Part shown: positions 9,571-19,264 of the stretch, piece by piece
Numbering within the stretch: the first letter of the stretch is position 1
Layout of the letters: the number at the start of each line of letters is the position of its first letter
NCBI RefSeq assembly: GCF_003952225.1
Contig: NZ_CP034437.1
Coordinates: 4,726,501-4,790,500 of the forward strand
From: Paenibacillus albus
Lineage (GTDB): Bacteria > Bacillota > Bacilli > Paenibacillales > Paenibacillaceae
Length of the DNA: 64,000 nucleotides
Direction: 5' to 3'
Position numbers and translations under genes: made by a program
Notes under the pieces: generated by a model
The model's input: the letters and a program-made list of their open reading frames with translations, nothing else
Told to the model about the DNA's origin: nothing
The model's database searches: none

Positions 9571-9590
9571 TCGAATCGCGATACTAAAAA

Positions 9591-9637
9591 AAGCTTAGTT
9601 TCCCAAGAGGATTTCCTCCTCTTATGGAGCTAAGCTT
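9591..9637. terminator. Bidirectional terminator
   Basis: AAGCTTAG...CTAAGCTT outer stem with an inner AAGAGG/CCTCTT stem, A-run before and T-run after. It separates the carbonic anhydrase and DUF309 genes, which converge. Confidence 0.8.
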
Positions 9638-9641
9638 TTTA

Positions 9642-10172
9642 TTATAGTGCCGACGGTGGCAGCTTTCTGCGGCTTGCTGCCTCCGCTCTCGCAGCAATCA
9701 CATCGCTTCGGTCGCGAAGCTTATGACGGTGAATAAGCTCATCTTCATCCCGGCTGGCAGCTGCCCAACGAATTCCTTCATGCTCAGCCCTTTGTAAGCC
9801 TCTTGCGAGAAGTGCCTCATCTATAATAGGCAAATTAAAATCCACGAATGGTTCTCCTGCTTCAATTGCTGTAATCCTCTTCATTATAAGCGCGCATACG
9901 GCTTCGCCATCCAGACCCAGCTCATCGAGCCGCCCTGCTGTGAGTCGCTGCCGGGATTGAAGCATCATGAGCAGAGCACCGCGGAAGTTGTTCCTTCGGT
10001 GATGATAAGAACTGACAGCGAGCTGGATAAGTCCGACCCACGTTTCGCTTTGCGGATCTCCCGGATGTACTTTCCAGTATTCTTCCAGCAGCTCATGACA
10101 TTCGAAATAATCTCTAGACGCATGAAATTCATAGAGATACGCCTCGTACGCAGCCGGATACTTCTTCTCCAA
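9642..10172 (-). CDS. DUF309 domain protein (YpuF-like)
   Basis: 176 residues. The DUF309 signature HELLEEYWK sits near the N-terminus (YFECHELLEEYW), followed by the helical GLIQLAVSSYHHRRNNFRGA block. Function is unknown. The TTG at 10172 is preferred because AAAGAGGGG lies 6 bases upstream; a longer reading to 10244 begins with residues that overlap the promoter. The C-terminal 50 residues are rich in Arg, Glu and Ala. Confidence 0.85.
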   Translation of the reverse strand: MEKKYPAAYEAYLYEFHASRDYFECHELLEEYWKVHPGDPQSETWVGLIQLAVSSYHHRRNNFRGALLMMLQSRQRLTAGRLDELGLDGEAVCALIMKRITAIEAGEPFVDFNLPIIDEALLARGLQRAEHEGIRWAAASRDEDELIHRHKLRDRSDVIAARAEAASRRKLPPSAL

Positions 10173-10200
10173 CGTAATCCCCCTCTTTCCACTACCTATA

Positions 10201-10229
10201 ATTATATGCAGGCAAGATACAAAGAACAA
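10201..10229 (-). promoter_or_regulatory. Likely SigA promoter of the DUF309 gene
   Basis: On the minus strand TTGTTC, 17 bases, then TATAAT, about 30 bases before the TTG start. Confidence 0.55.
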
Positions 10230-10481
10230 GAACAGCCCGCCCAATCAAGAGCAGGCCGTTCCACATTGGAGCTTGCATTATAAGAAGGATACAAGCGCAT
10301 ATTAAGCAAAAGATTTGGTCGGAAAGGGACATTATGGATATTGCTGCATTTGACGAAATTAAAGATCTTGAGCATACGCTTGCGAAGCGGACATATTTCT
10401 GAAACCAAAGACTATATTAAACGTAATTGAACTGAAAGCAATATATTCAGCTATCGCAACCTACCAGGAGGAGAACTACAG
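10230..10481. other. Intergenic region without a gene
   Basis: Divergent spacer between the DUF309 gene and a small secreted-protein gene. Short open frames exist but lack ribosome binding sites. Nothing else is recognised apart from GGAGGAG at the right end, the binding site of the next gene. Confidence 0.5.
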
Positions 10482-10913
10482 ATGAAAAAAGGGATTTTAT
10501 TATTGATGGCTTTTGCGCTGTTCTTTGCATTCAGCGTAGGGTCAGCAGATGCTAAGCCACGGGGCGGCGGCTTCAAGTCACCAAAGAAAAGCTACACGCA
10601 AACACCTGCGAAGCCTGCAGATAACGTGAACAAAAGCACAACAGGCACGACAAAATCCGGAGCAGCAACGACAACGACGGCGAAACGCGGCTTCTTCAGT
10701 GGCGGCAGCTTCATGAAAGGTCTAATGATCGGTGGATTGGCAGGCATGCTGTTCGGCGGTATGTTCGGTGGAATGGGCTTCCTAGGCGATTTCTTCGGCC
10801 TAATCATTAACGTGCTGGCGATCTACATCTTAATCGTAGCGATACGCGGCATCTTCCATTACTTCAAGTCACGCCGCAAACCTACGAATCCTGAACATAG
10901 GAGACCGTACTAA
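10482..10913 (+). CDS. Small Gly/Thr-rich membrane protein of unknown function
   Basis: 143 residues. A signal peptide (MKKGILLLMAFALFFAFSVGSADA) precedes a basic, Thr-rich linker, a Gly/Met-rich hydrophobic stretch (LMIGGLAGMLFGGMFGGMGF, about 85-105), a second helix (FGLIINVLAIYILIVAIRGI) and a basic tail. This pattern resembles the N-terminal part of bacterial Tim44-like proteins but no Tim44 domain follows. GGAGGAG precedes the ATG. It is probably co-transcribed with the YxcD-like gene that starts 2 bases after its stop. Confidence 0.7.
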   Translation: MKKGILLLMAFALFFAFSVGSADAKPRGGGFKSPKKSYTQTPAKPADNVNKSTTGTTKSGAATTTTAKRGFFSGGSFMKGLMIGGLAGMLFGGMFGGMGFLGDFFGLIINVLAIYILIVAIRGIFHYFKSRRKPTNPEHRRPY

Positions 10914-10915
10914 CG

Positions 10916-11194
10916 ATGAGAATCTATACGGACGAGATTATTAATGCCGTTTGCCTTCATGTGGCTGAACGTAAAGGTGTCTCGCCGACAGATGTCGAAG
11001 TACAGCTGTCATGGGAAGAGGAGTACGGATACACAGCGGAAGTTTGGGTGCATGGCCGAAGCCAGTACCTGGTGGAGGCGAATCTGCTCGAAGCGATCGA
11101 ACAGTATTTGTGGAAGCAATACCAACTTCGTAAGTTCCGCTCCCAGATTACGCTGGATGCGGATGAAGAATTTTGGGCAGATATTGAAGACTAA
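10916..11194 (+). CDS. YxcD-like DUF2653 protein
   Basis: 92 residues. It matches the small YxcD/DUF2653 family by IYTDEIINAVCLHVAERKGV and the acidic C-terminus. Cytoplasmic, with no known function. The ATG comes 2 bases after the preceding stop, which indicates translational coupling with the membrane protein. A strong terminator follows. Confidence 0.8.
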   Translation: MRIYTDEIINAVCLHVAERKGVSPTDVEVQLSWEEEYGYTAEVWVHGRSQYLVEANLLEAIEQYLWKQYQLRKFRSQITLDADEEFWADIED

Positions 11195-11216
11195 CCTTAT
11201 CCAAAGTTAGATTGAA

Positions 11217-11244
11217 GCGGGTACAGAGCGAACTCTGTACCCGC
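11217..11244 (+). terminator. Terminator of the two-gene unit
   Basis: GCGGGTACAGAG, CGAA loop, CTCTGTACCCGC, then TTTTT. A perfect 12-bp stem. Confidence 0.9.
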
Positions 11245-11345
11245 TTTTTCATGGAAATTCCCGGAAGTTGTCGAATTTCGCGCAACCTCTCTCTCTATTC
11301 TACGTCTAATAGAGTAGATTTCTGAGAGGAGTGTTACGTTTTACC

Positions 11346-13280
11346 ATGCCAATTCGAAACAAGAAGCCGCTCGTATTCGCGCTGGTCATTGCATTGCAGG
11401 CTGGGCTTGCCACGACAGCTGTTACCGCCCATGCCGCATCTTCTGTCGATCAGACGTCGAAATATCGCGTCTATCACAACGATACCGCGATTAAAGAGTT
11501 TACAACGAGCGCAAGCGCGATTGCGTATGCCAAGAACTATACGTATACGCATGTCGAGAAGATTACCGGCCGTGAATGGATCTGGGATAACTTCCCTCAC
11601 TACAAAGTGTATGAGAACGGCGTATCCTCGCCTGGACGCGAGTTCGCAACGCTCGCTGAAGCAAAGCAATATGCCAGCAAAGTTCCTTTTGCGCAAATCC
11701 GTGACTTGGAGAAGCCAGGTTTCATCCAAAGCGTCTACCCTGCCTACCGTTTATATCAGGGTGACAAAACATTAGCGAACTGGTCTTTCGCAACGCTCGC
11801 CGAAGCGAAAAAAGCGGCTAAAGCATACGGCAACATACATATTATCGATTTATCCAGCAATCAGTGGGTCTGGGACAACATAACCGTTTATCAAGAAAAT
11901 GTTCAGAGAGCTCAAGCTGCTGTATACAGCATTGAAGCCGAAGATGGCACGTCGCTCACTGACAAAACATACAGCTTCCTGCTTGATGCAATCCGCGCTT
12001 CGCTTGCCCTGCCCGGCAGCCGTGTCGTAAACACGCAGACAGGAATAGTCGTACAGACGAATAAACCGAGCTTTGATGTCACTCAATCGGGTCGGGTCGT
12101 TGGTTCGTATTACAGCATTACGAAAGCGATCGTTGCTGCGAATTCTTTATCCAGCTCATCGGTCGTCAAGGATGGTCTCACATGGTGGACGAACATCCCA
12201 TACCTAAGCGTCATACAAGGCGATAAGCTGCTTCGATCCTTCCATACGCGCAAAGGAGCCGTGCAATTTGCAAGCCTGTATGCGAATACGGAAGTAGCAA
12301 CTGCCGATGCCCGTGTCATCTGGGACAATACGAAGAAGCTGCAGCTTCTCGGCTGGAACGGCACAGCGCGCACAGACAGCATATTGAATCAGCTCAGCCA
12401 GACACAAGGTCTCGATTATGATTCGCCGTCTTGGTTCGAGCTCGCAAGCGCGGATGGCACACTGAGCGACTTCTCCGATTCGGCGCTAATGACTTCATTG
12501 GCATCGTCCGGCATTAAGGTGACCCCTTTGGTCAGCAACCAATTCGACAGTAAGCTGACTAGTGCTTTCTTACGAAATGAAGCGGCTAAGATGAAGTTCA
12601 TTAACACGCTCGTTAGCAAATTGACGTCTCTGCACGTAGCTGGCGTCAATGTCGATTTTGAAATGATGGCTGGCAGTGACCGTACCTTGTATACCGAATT
12701 TATTCGTTCTCTTACGAAAGCGGCACACACTGCAGGACTTACAGTCTCGATCGACCTTCCCCGCGGCGACGTGGCATGGGATGCAAAGACCGCCTACGAT
12801 CATAATGCACTTGCAAGCATTGTCGATATGGTTATGATCATGGCGTATGATCAGCACTGGAAAGGCAGCGAAGAAGCCGGCTCTGTAGCTGAGCTCGCAT
12901 GGGTAGAGGACGGCGTGAAGCAGTTCCTTGCGTACGGCGTTCCGCGCAGCAAGCTGATGCTCGGCGTACCATTCTACGTGCGGGAATGGAGCATCGACGC
13001 GACTGGCAGTCTGGTAAGCAACCAAGCGCTGCTCATGGGCAACCTGCCGAGCCTTATCCAAGAGACCGGTGCCATCGGCGCTTACGATCCGATCTCGGGT
13101 CAGGTGAAGTACAAGTATACTGGCGCGGACGGCTACACGCATGTATTCTGGGCAGAGACTGCAGACTCGGTCAAAGCACGCCTTGCTATCGCTAAGAAAT
13201 ATGATCTGGCTGGCGTAGCGGCATGGCGCCTTGGCTACGAGCCGGCATCCTTATGGACGATGCTTCTGCAGCAGAAATAA
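11346..13280 (+). CDS. Secreted GH18 protein with six N-terminal repeats
   Basis: About 644 residues. A signal peptide ends near AVTAHA. Next come six repeats of about 48 residues, each a Y-x-V-Y opening, an aromatic plus AEA/AIxYA segment, and a closing W-x-W-D-N or similar. The C-terminal 310 residues are a GH18 barrel with GVNVDFEM (catalytic Glu near residue 439), MAYDQHW and LMLGVPFYVREW. Such Bacillota enzymes cleave peptidoglycan or chitin-like glycans, often at the spore or cell wall. The repeats may bind wall material, which is inference. The ATG at 11346 lies 14 bases after GAGAGGAG; a GTG at 11331 overlaps that site. Confidence 0.85.
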   Translation: MPIRNKKPLVFALVIALQAGLATTAVTAHAASSVDQTSKYRVYHNDTAIKEFTTSASAIAYAKNYTYTHVEKITGREWIWDNFPHYKVYENGVSSPGREFATLAEAKQYASKVPFAQIRDLEKPGFIQSVYPAYRLYQGDKTLANWSFATLAEAKKAAKAYGNIHIIDLSSNQWVWDNITVYQENVQRAQAAVYSIEAEDGTSLTDKTYSFLLDAIRASLALPGSRVVNTQTGIVVQTNKPSFDVTQSGRVVGSYYSITKAIVAANSLSSSSVVKDGLTWWTNIPYLSVIQGDKLLRSFHTRKGAVQFASLYANTEVATADARVIWDNTKKLQLLGWNGTARTDSILNQLSQTQGLDYDSPSWFELASADGTLSDFSDSALMTSLASSGIKVTPLVSNQFDSKLTSAFLRNEAAKMKFINTLVSKLTSLHVAGVNVDFEMMAGSDRTLYTEFIRSLTKAAHTAGLTVSIDLPRGDVAWDAKTAYDHNALASIVDMVMIMAYDQHWKGSEEAGSVAELAWVEDGVKQFLAYGVPRSKLMLGVPFYVREWSIDATGSLVSNQALLMGNLPSLIQETGAIGAYDPISGQVKYKYTGADGYTHVFWAETADSVKARLAIAKKYDLAGVAAWRLGYEPASLWTMLLQQK

Positions 13281-13395
13281 TTCCCAGTGATGTGCAAGCA
13301 GGCATCCAAAGTGGAATAGCAGCTTCCTGTTATGATATGATGTTGAGGATGGTTATTCTGTAACTCAATTCATAACAGTTAGGAGACTGCTCTAT

Positions 13396-13740
13396 ATGCC
13401 AGCATTAAAAGAACTGACAACCGTTGAAGAATGGAACACAGCACTGGAAGGCTCGAACTCACGTCCACTCGTTGTATTCAAGCATAGTACGACTTGCCCA
13501 GTAAGCGCGAATGCTTTTACTGAGTTCTCGAACTACTTGAACAACAACCCGGAACAAGACGATACGGATTTCGTCCTCGTTAAAGTGATCGAGTCAAGAC
13601 CGGTATCCAACCAAGTCGCTGAGGATACTTCTGTGAAGCACGAGTCTCCACAAATTATCCTGATCAAGGATAAAGCTAAATATTGGACTGCTTCGCACTG
13701 GTCCATTACTGAGGCGCACATGAGCGCAGTCATGAAGTAA
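13396..13740 (+). CDS. ytxJ: Bacillithiol system redox-active protein YtxJ
   Basis: 114 residues. A monothiol, thioredoxin-fold protein with TCPVS at residues 33-37 (Cys34), typical of YtxJ, which is thought to act on bacillithiolated proteins in the cytoplasm. The VxHESPQxxLI segment holds the usual cis-Pro. ATG at 13396 follows TTAGGAG. Single gene with a terminator. Confidence 0.9.
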   Translation: MPALKELTTVEEWNTALEGSNSRPLVVFKHSTTCPVSANAFTEFSNYLNNNPEQDDTDFVLVKVIESRPVSNQVAEDTSVKHESPQIILIKDKAKYWTASHWSITEAHMSAVMK

Positions 13741-13765
13741 TTTGCTTCATTCGATAACAAGAAGA

Positions 13766-13806
13766 GACCGCCGGCTTGGAGTTAACCTAACTCCTTGCTG
13801 GCGGTC
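13766..13806. terminator. Bidirectional terminator between ytxJ and speD
   Basis: GACCGCC...GGCGGTC outer stem with an inner GGAGTTA/TAACTCC stem, followed by TTTTTATTTT on the plus strand. Confidence 0.85.
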
Positions 13807-13814
13807 TTTTTATT

Positions 13815-14627
13815 TTAGGCGAACACCATATTTTTGCCATAGAAGATTTCATCCATCTCCCATTTCACACTCTTCTCAATCTCCAGCTGCTCCTCCTTGC
13901 TTAGCGTATCCTTCGTGTACCCGAACAAATAATTGTTCAGATCGAATTCGCTGAGTTTGCATTTGGTATGGAAAATATTCTCCTGATACACATTGACGTC
14001 AATCATTTGATACTGGTCTTGAATCTCAGGCGGGATGTAGTTCTGAATCGAGCTGATATCGTGGTCAATAAACAGCTTATGTCCGTTAATGTCGCGCGTA
14101 AATCCACGCACCCGGTAATCCATCGTCATGATATCCGTGTCGAAGGAGTGGATCAGATAATTGAGCGCTTTAAGCGGCGAAATCTCCCCGCAAGTGGATA
14201 CGTCGATATCTGCCCGGAAGGTGCTTATGCCCTCATCAGGATGGTACTCCGGATACGTATGGACCGTAATATGGCTTGTGTTCAGATGCATGGCTACGGC
14301 TTTCGGCAAGGGACCTGGGGACTCTTCGAACGATTCGTCCGGAGCCTGCTCGATCGGTCCTTCCGAGACGAGCATCGTCACGCTTGAGCCTTGTGGTTCG
14401 TAGTCCTGCTTCGCGATATTGAGCACATATGCGCCGATAATATCCGCAACAGATTTTAAGATAGCCGTTAACCGATCTGCGTTGTATTGCTGGTCAATGT
14501 ACTTGATGTAGGCTTCGCGCTCTTCTTTCGTCTTCGTAAAACAAATATCGTACATATTGAAACTGAGCGATTTGGTCAAATTGTTAAAGCCATGCAGCGT
14601 AATGCGCTGCTCCGTCGTCATCGTCAC
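13815..14627 (-). CDS. speD: S-adenosylmethionine decarboxylase proenzyme (long, E. coli-type)
   Basis: 270 residues. It makes decarboxylated AdoMet for spermidine synthesis. The proenzyme cleaves itself before Ser118 in [13 protein letters not shown] to form the pyruvoyl cofactor. Its length matches the long bacterial SpeD class, not the 126-residue Bacillus subtilis form. GTG at 14627 lies 8 bases after GGGGGAG; ATG at 14621 is an alternative. No spermidine synthase is adjacent. The polyamine link to the ligase operon at 18-21 kb is suggestive only. Confidence 0.95.
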   Translation of the reverse strand: MTMTTEQRITLHGFNNLTKSLSFNMYDICFTKTKEEREAYIKYIDQQYNADRLTAILKSVADIIGAYVLNIAKQDYEPQGSSVTMLVSEGPIEQAPDESFEESPGPLPKAVAMHLNTSHITVHTYPEYHPDEGISTFRADIDVSTCGEISPLKALNYLIHSFDTDIMTMDYRVRGFTRDINGHKLFIDHDISSIQNYIPPEIQDQYQMIDVNVYQENIFHTKCKLSEFDLNNYLFGYTKDTLSKEEQLEIEKSVKWEMDEIFYGKNMVFA

Positions 14628-14806
14628 AAGCTAGCTCCCCCTTAATGATGCCCGCACGCTTCTCGCGCAGAATTGGTTCAAGAGACTATTCTTAGAATGG
14701 TTTGATGAAGCAGCTTCTATCCCCAAAAACTAGGAGCAGTCAAATTACTCTCCTCTCAGCTTGAATGCTGGGATTATTTTCGGCTGTAAGAAGGCAGTTG
14801 TCCATT

Positions 14807-14834
14807 ACGAGCCAGCAACTTCGTGCATTAAATA
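14807..14834 (+). promoter_or_regulatory. SigK-type promoter of the ena operon
   Basis: AC at 14807, 17 bases, then CATTAAATA, 32 bases before the start codon. It has the same AC-N17-CAT spacing as the cotE, Ena-like and tgl upstream regions. Confidence 0.55.
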
Positions 14835-14865
14835 GTGCAGAACCTAATTAGGAGGTTATCTGACT

Positions 14866-15237
14866 ATGTCCTGTTCTAACAGCACAAGTGCTTTAACCTG
14901 CTGCTCCGATAAAGAATACGTTCAAGATAAAGTGTGTTCCCCTTGGAGCGGAACCGTTGTCGCGACAGATGTTACCGTTATCGTCTTCACGAACAATTTG
15001 AATCAGAACCTCGTCGGCACCGGATATTTGCAATACGACGTTGGCCCAGCAGCCATAACGCTCAATTTACTTAACAGTGCTGGCGCTGCGATGATTACGC
15101 CGGTTACTATTGAGCCTGGAACGAGTCTAGCTTTTACTTATCGTCGTTTTGCTTCAATCACATTGACGCTGCCCGGTACGGATGCCGGGACCTATCAGGG
15201 TGAGTTCTGCATAACCGCACGCTACCCGATTACCTAA
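14866..15237 (+). CDS. Ena-type endospore appendage subunit (DUF3992), first copy
   Basis: 123 residues. The closest resemblance is to Ena1A/Ena1B, the jelly-roll subunits of S-type endospore appendages of the Bacillus cereus group. Shared features are the short Cys-bearing N-terminal connector (LTCCSDKEYVQDKVCSPW), the NLNQNLVGTGYLQYDVGP strand, the EPGTSLAFTYRRF strand and the terminal YQGEFCITARYPIT. Known biology: the N-terminal Cys pair makes disulphides to neighbouring subunits, giving very stable fibres. AGGAGG precedes the ATG. Followed 26 bases later by a second copy. Confidence 0.9.
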   Translation: MSCSNSTSALTCCSDKEYVQDKVCSPWSGTVVATDVTVIVFTNNLNQNLVGTGYLQYDVGPAAITLNLLNSAGAAMITPVTIEPGTSLAFTYRRFASITLTLPGTDAGTYQGEFCITARYPIT

Positions 15238-15263
15238 TATGCTCATGAAGGAGGCATCCACCC

Positions 15264-15605
15264 ATGTGTGATACTAGCTCAGCGCTTAGCTGTTGTTCAG
15301 AGAGCGTCGCCGTGCAGGACAAAGTATGTATTAACTGGCAGATTGAAGCAGCAGGCACTCAAACCATCTATTCCGACAACTTGGCCCAAATTATTAAAGG
15401 CACCGGCTATGTCAAACTCGTAACAGGCACTGTGGGAGTGACGATAAACTTCCTGTTAACCGGTGTGGTGACACCTGTTCAAACGATTGTCGTACCTCCG
15501 AATGGAAGCACAACGTTTACCGTGAGTCGCTTCAATACAATCAACCTGGTGGCTACCGGTGCCGTACAGGGAGAGTTTTGCATAACCGTCCGTTATACAC
15601 TCTAA
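15264..15605 (+). CDS. Ena-type endospore appendage subunit (DUF3992), second copy
   Basis: 113 residues, a paralogue of the preceding gene with the same plan: SALSCCSESVAVQDKVCINW connector, IIKGTGYVKL, PPNGSTTFTVSRF and terminal VQGEFCITVRYTL. It is clearly diverged in the middle strands, so the two products are probably distinct fibre subunits, as with Ena1A and Ena1B. AAGGAGG precedes the ATG. It is in an operon with the first copy. The next gene converges on it with only 14 bases between the stops and no obvious terminator. Confidence 0.88.
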   Translation: MCDTSSALSCCSESVAVQDKVCINWQIEAAGTQTIYSDNLAQIIKGTGYVKLVTGTVGVTINFLLTGVVTPVQTIVVPPNGSTTFTVSRFNTINLVATGAVQGEFCITVRYTL

Positions 15606-15619
15606 AAAGGCGAGTGTTG

Positions 15620-16243
15620 TCAGCCCGTCAGTCTAATGCTGATTGAGATGGCATACCGCCCTTCAACGTATGTTAATTCATTGCCCTGTGACGGGATAAT
15701 CACTGCGAGTACTCGCTGTCCAATATAATTGATTGTACTGCCCGGCGGTACAGTCAATTTTTTTTGTTCGTTGCCTTCAATGAGCACTTCCAGTGGCTGT
15801 GTGCTGCTTGCGCTCGAGGTGATGCTAATTTGGACGAGATTGATCATAGCGATTACATCATTTTCCCAAATTTGAAAATCAGGCTGGACCCCTTGGATCA
15901 AAATCGATCCGCAGCACTCTTTGTCGATGATAATGTTATTTGCCGGCTTCACAGGGTCGATTGGGATCACTGGGATGATTGGGGGTAGAGGCGGTGGCGG
16001 TGTTGGTGGTGACGGTGGTGGTTGCGGTGGCGGACAGTAGGAAATAGAACGCATCTCTTTAACTGGTACGCAGCGACGGTGATTTTTCGGAGGACATGGA
16101 AAAACAGGGCGATGCCGACGCTTCCTTGGGTGACGTTTGCATGGCTTCTTTGGCTTGACGAATTTTGGTTTCTTAGGTTTAGGGGGGCATGAAGGCTCGG
16201 GAAGTCTGACGAAGAGATTCATGGATAAATACGGCGATTTCAT
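15620..16243 (-). CDS. Lys/Pro/Cys-rich protein with C-terminal Ena-like domain
   Basis: 207 residues in three parts. Residues 1-60 are highly basic and rich in Pro and Cys (CPPKPKKPK, CKRHPRKRRHR, CPPKNHRRC). Residues 70-100 are almost all Pro (YCPPPQPPPSPPTPPPPLPP). The last 105 residues align by eye with the Ena subunits: DKECCG, then PPGSTINYIGQRV where Ena has PGTSLAFTYRRF, then a terminal YVEGRYAISISIRL. The end matches but lacks the Ena Cys. No signal peptide. ATG at 16243 is preferred: AGAGGGGG precedes it and the -10 element lies at 16293. A role as fibre anchor or adaptor is inference. Confidence 0.75.
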   Translation of the reverse strand: MKSPYLSMNLFVRLPEPSCPPKPKKPKFVKPKKPCKRHPRKRRHRPVFPCPPKNHRRCVPVKEMRSISYCPPPQPPPSPPTPPPPLPPIIPVIPIDPVKPANNIIIDKECCGSILIQGVQPDFQIWENDVIAMINLVQISITSSASSTQPLEVLIEGNEQKKLTVPPGSTINYIGQRVLAVIIPSQGNELTYVEGRYAISISIRLTG

Positions 16244-16292
16244 AGCTCGGTGTCCCCCTCTTCTTGCGACTTCTTTGGATTGATGCACAGTA

Positions 16293-16320
16293 TATTAAAT
16301 GCCTCAGCGTTCTGCATGGT
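16293..16320 (-). promoter_or_regulatory. SigK-type promoter of the Ena-like gene
   Basis: On the minus strand AC, 17 bases, then CATTTAATA, 50 bases before the ATG at 16243. Confidence 0.55.
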
Positions 16321-16364
16321 CATCTATAATATGGATTTTGTAGGCAAATGGGCACTAGTAGCGT

Positions 16365-18077
<1,713 letters not shown>

Positions 18078-18090
18078 TCACCAAAAATAA

Positions 18091-18118
18091 ACCACGGAGC
18101 GCGAAGACACTCCGTGGT
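18091..18118 (-). terminator. Second hairpin downstream of the ligase operon
   Basis: ACCACGGAG...CTCCGTGGT, followed on the minus strand by TTATTTTT. It gives tandem termination before the collagen gene promoter. Confidence 0.6.
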
Positions 18119-18179
18119 TTCGTCTCATAGAATTCGACTTTTGTCGCCGTCATTGACGATTGATTAACCAACAAAAAAA

Positions 18180-18206
18180 CAGCCGGCTCCACGAAGGAAC
18201 CGGCTG
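18180..18206 (-). terminator. Terminator of the ligase operon
   Basis: On the minus strand CAGCCGGTTCC, CTTCGT region, GGAGCCGGCTG, then seven T residues. Confidence 0.85.
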
Positions 18207-18224
18207 CTATACGAACTACACCAA

Positions 18225-18617
18225 CTAAATTATAAGGCTGCTCACTGCAAAAGCTGTACCAAGGAACACGCAGAACAACAGCGTCCCGACCGCTACGTTG
18301 CCCTTTTGCAAATGCTCTGCAATGTTTAAGTTCGGCGTTACCAGCTCGAATATCCAGTAGGCCGCGACAAGACATACATATCCGACTCCGAACCACATGA
18401 TCACATGCCAGATCGACGTGTTCGTGTAAGCCGCGACACCTAGAATGATCGCAGTCGCTAAGAACTTGCCGCCAAGCGCGAGACTGACCGCTACATTGCC
18501 CTTTCGCAATTCATCCATATCCTTAAACGGCGTCATCCAGCTGAAGATCAGCATACCCGCCAACTGAAGCACGATAATTGCAGCTACACTTACAACAAGA
18601 TTAATAAAGACGGTCAC
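18225..18617 (-). CDS. DUF350 (YjfL-like) membrane protein
   Basis: 130 residues with four predicted membrane helices and a repeated ELRKGNVAVSLALGGKF / HLQKGNVAVGTLLFCVF motif, which shows a duplicated two-helix unit as in DUF350. GTG at 18617 is chosen because the start overlaps the upstream stop as TAGTG and AGGGGG lies 8 bases before. DUF350 genes commonly accompany glutathionylspermidine-synthase-like ligases, as here and in the E. coli yjf cluster. Last gene of the operon. Confidence 0.85.
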   Translation of the reverse strand: MTVFINLVVSVAAIIVLQLAGMLIFSWMTPFKDMDELRKGNVAVSLALGGKFLATAIILGVAAYTNTSIWHVIMWFGVGYVCLVAAYWIFELVTPNLNIAEHLQKGNVAVGTLLFCVFLGTAFAVSSLII

Positions 18618-19264
18618 TACGCCCACCCCCTGAATTTGGCATACGCGAGATCATAATTGAGGTAGTCATGCACTTCCTCGACGTTGATCATCACATTCTT
18701 CAAGCTTTTCAGCTTGTCATATCGTTTATCGTCAATCGGCTGCTTAAGCTGATTGCCCGAAGGCAGTGTAATGACGGCAAAATCCCGCGTATTCCCTTGG
18801 TAGGACGTCTTGTACACGCCTACGAGAGGCACTTCCGTCTGCAAGGACAGCTTCAGCTTTGCAAGATCTTCCTTCGCACCGGCTTCACTCTTGAACGATT
18901 TGATCGGATTCCACGCAGACAGCTTAATCGAGTTGCTGCCGCTAGCGTCCGCAGCCATTTCCGCAGTCATATATTGCAGCGTCCAAATATCATCGCCCGT
19001 CGCATAATTGCTATCGTTCGCCATCAACGAATTATCCGGCAAAATCACCATGTCGCTGCCTACCAGATCGCCTACCTTGCCCTGTACGATTCGATAATCC
19101 CATGGAATTTCTTTTCCAGCTGCCACTTCATCGGTCACAACGTCTGATCCACTCGTGAATACAGACTGCTGATCTGATGCACATGCGCCAAGAAGCAGTA
19201 CTGTAAGCAGCACGAGCAGCGTAAGCCCATAGAGCCGCAGCTTCAACCTGCCAGCTTTCCTCAT
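18617..19264 (-). CDS. Lipoprotein of unknown function in the ligase operon
   Basis: 215 residues. A lipoprotein signal peptide runs to the lipobox LGAC-AS (LLVLLTVLLLGACASDQQ), so it should be anchored outside the membrane. The remainder has no recognised domain; it carries KVGDLVGSDMVILPDNS and a Lys-rich C-terminal third. ATG at 19264 follows AGGAGTGAGAG and overlaps the ligase stop (ATGA), so translation is coupled. A longer reading from 19342 would extend inside the ligase gene and break the signal peptide. Confidence 0.75.
   Translation of the reverse strand: MRKAGRLKLRLYGLTLLVLLTVLLLGACASDQQSVFTSGSDVVTDEVAAGKEIPWDYRIVQGKVGDLVGSDMVILPDNSLMANDSNYATGDDIWTLQYMTAEMAADASGSNSIKLSAWNPIKSFKSEAGAKEDLAKLKLSLQTEVPLVGVYKTSYQGNTRDFAVITLPSGNQLKQPIDDKRYDKLKSLKNVMINVEEVHDYLNYDLAYAKFRGWA

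Noticed and set aside
10202-10408. 68-codon minus-strand frame in the DUF309 upstream spacer
   Set aside because: Covers the likely SigA promoter and has no binding site.
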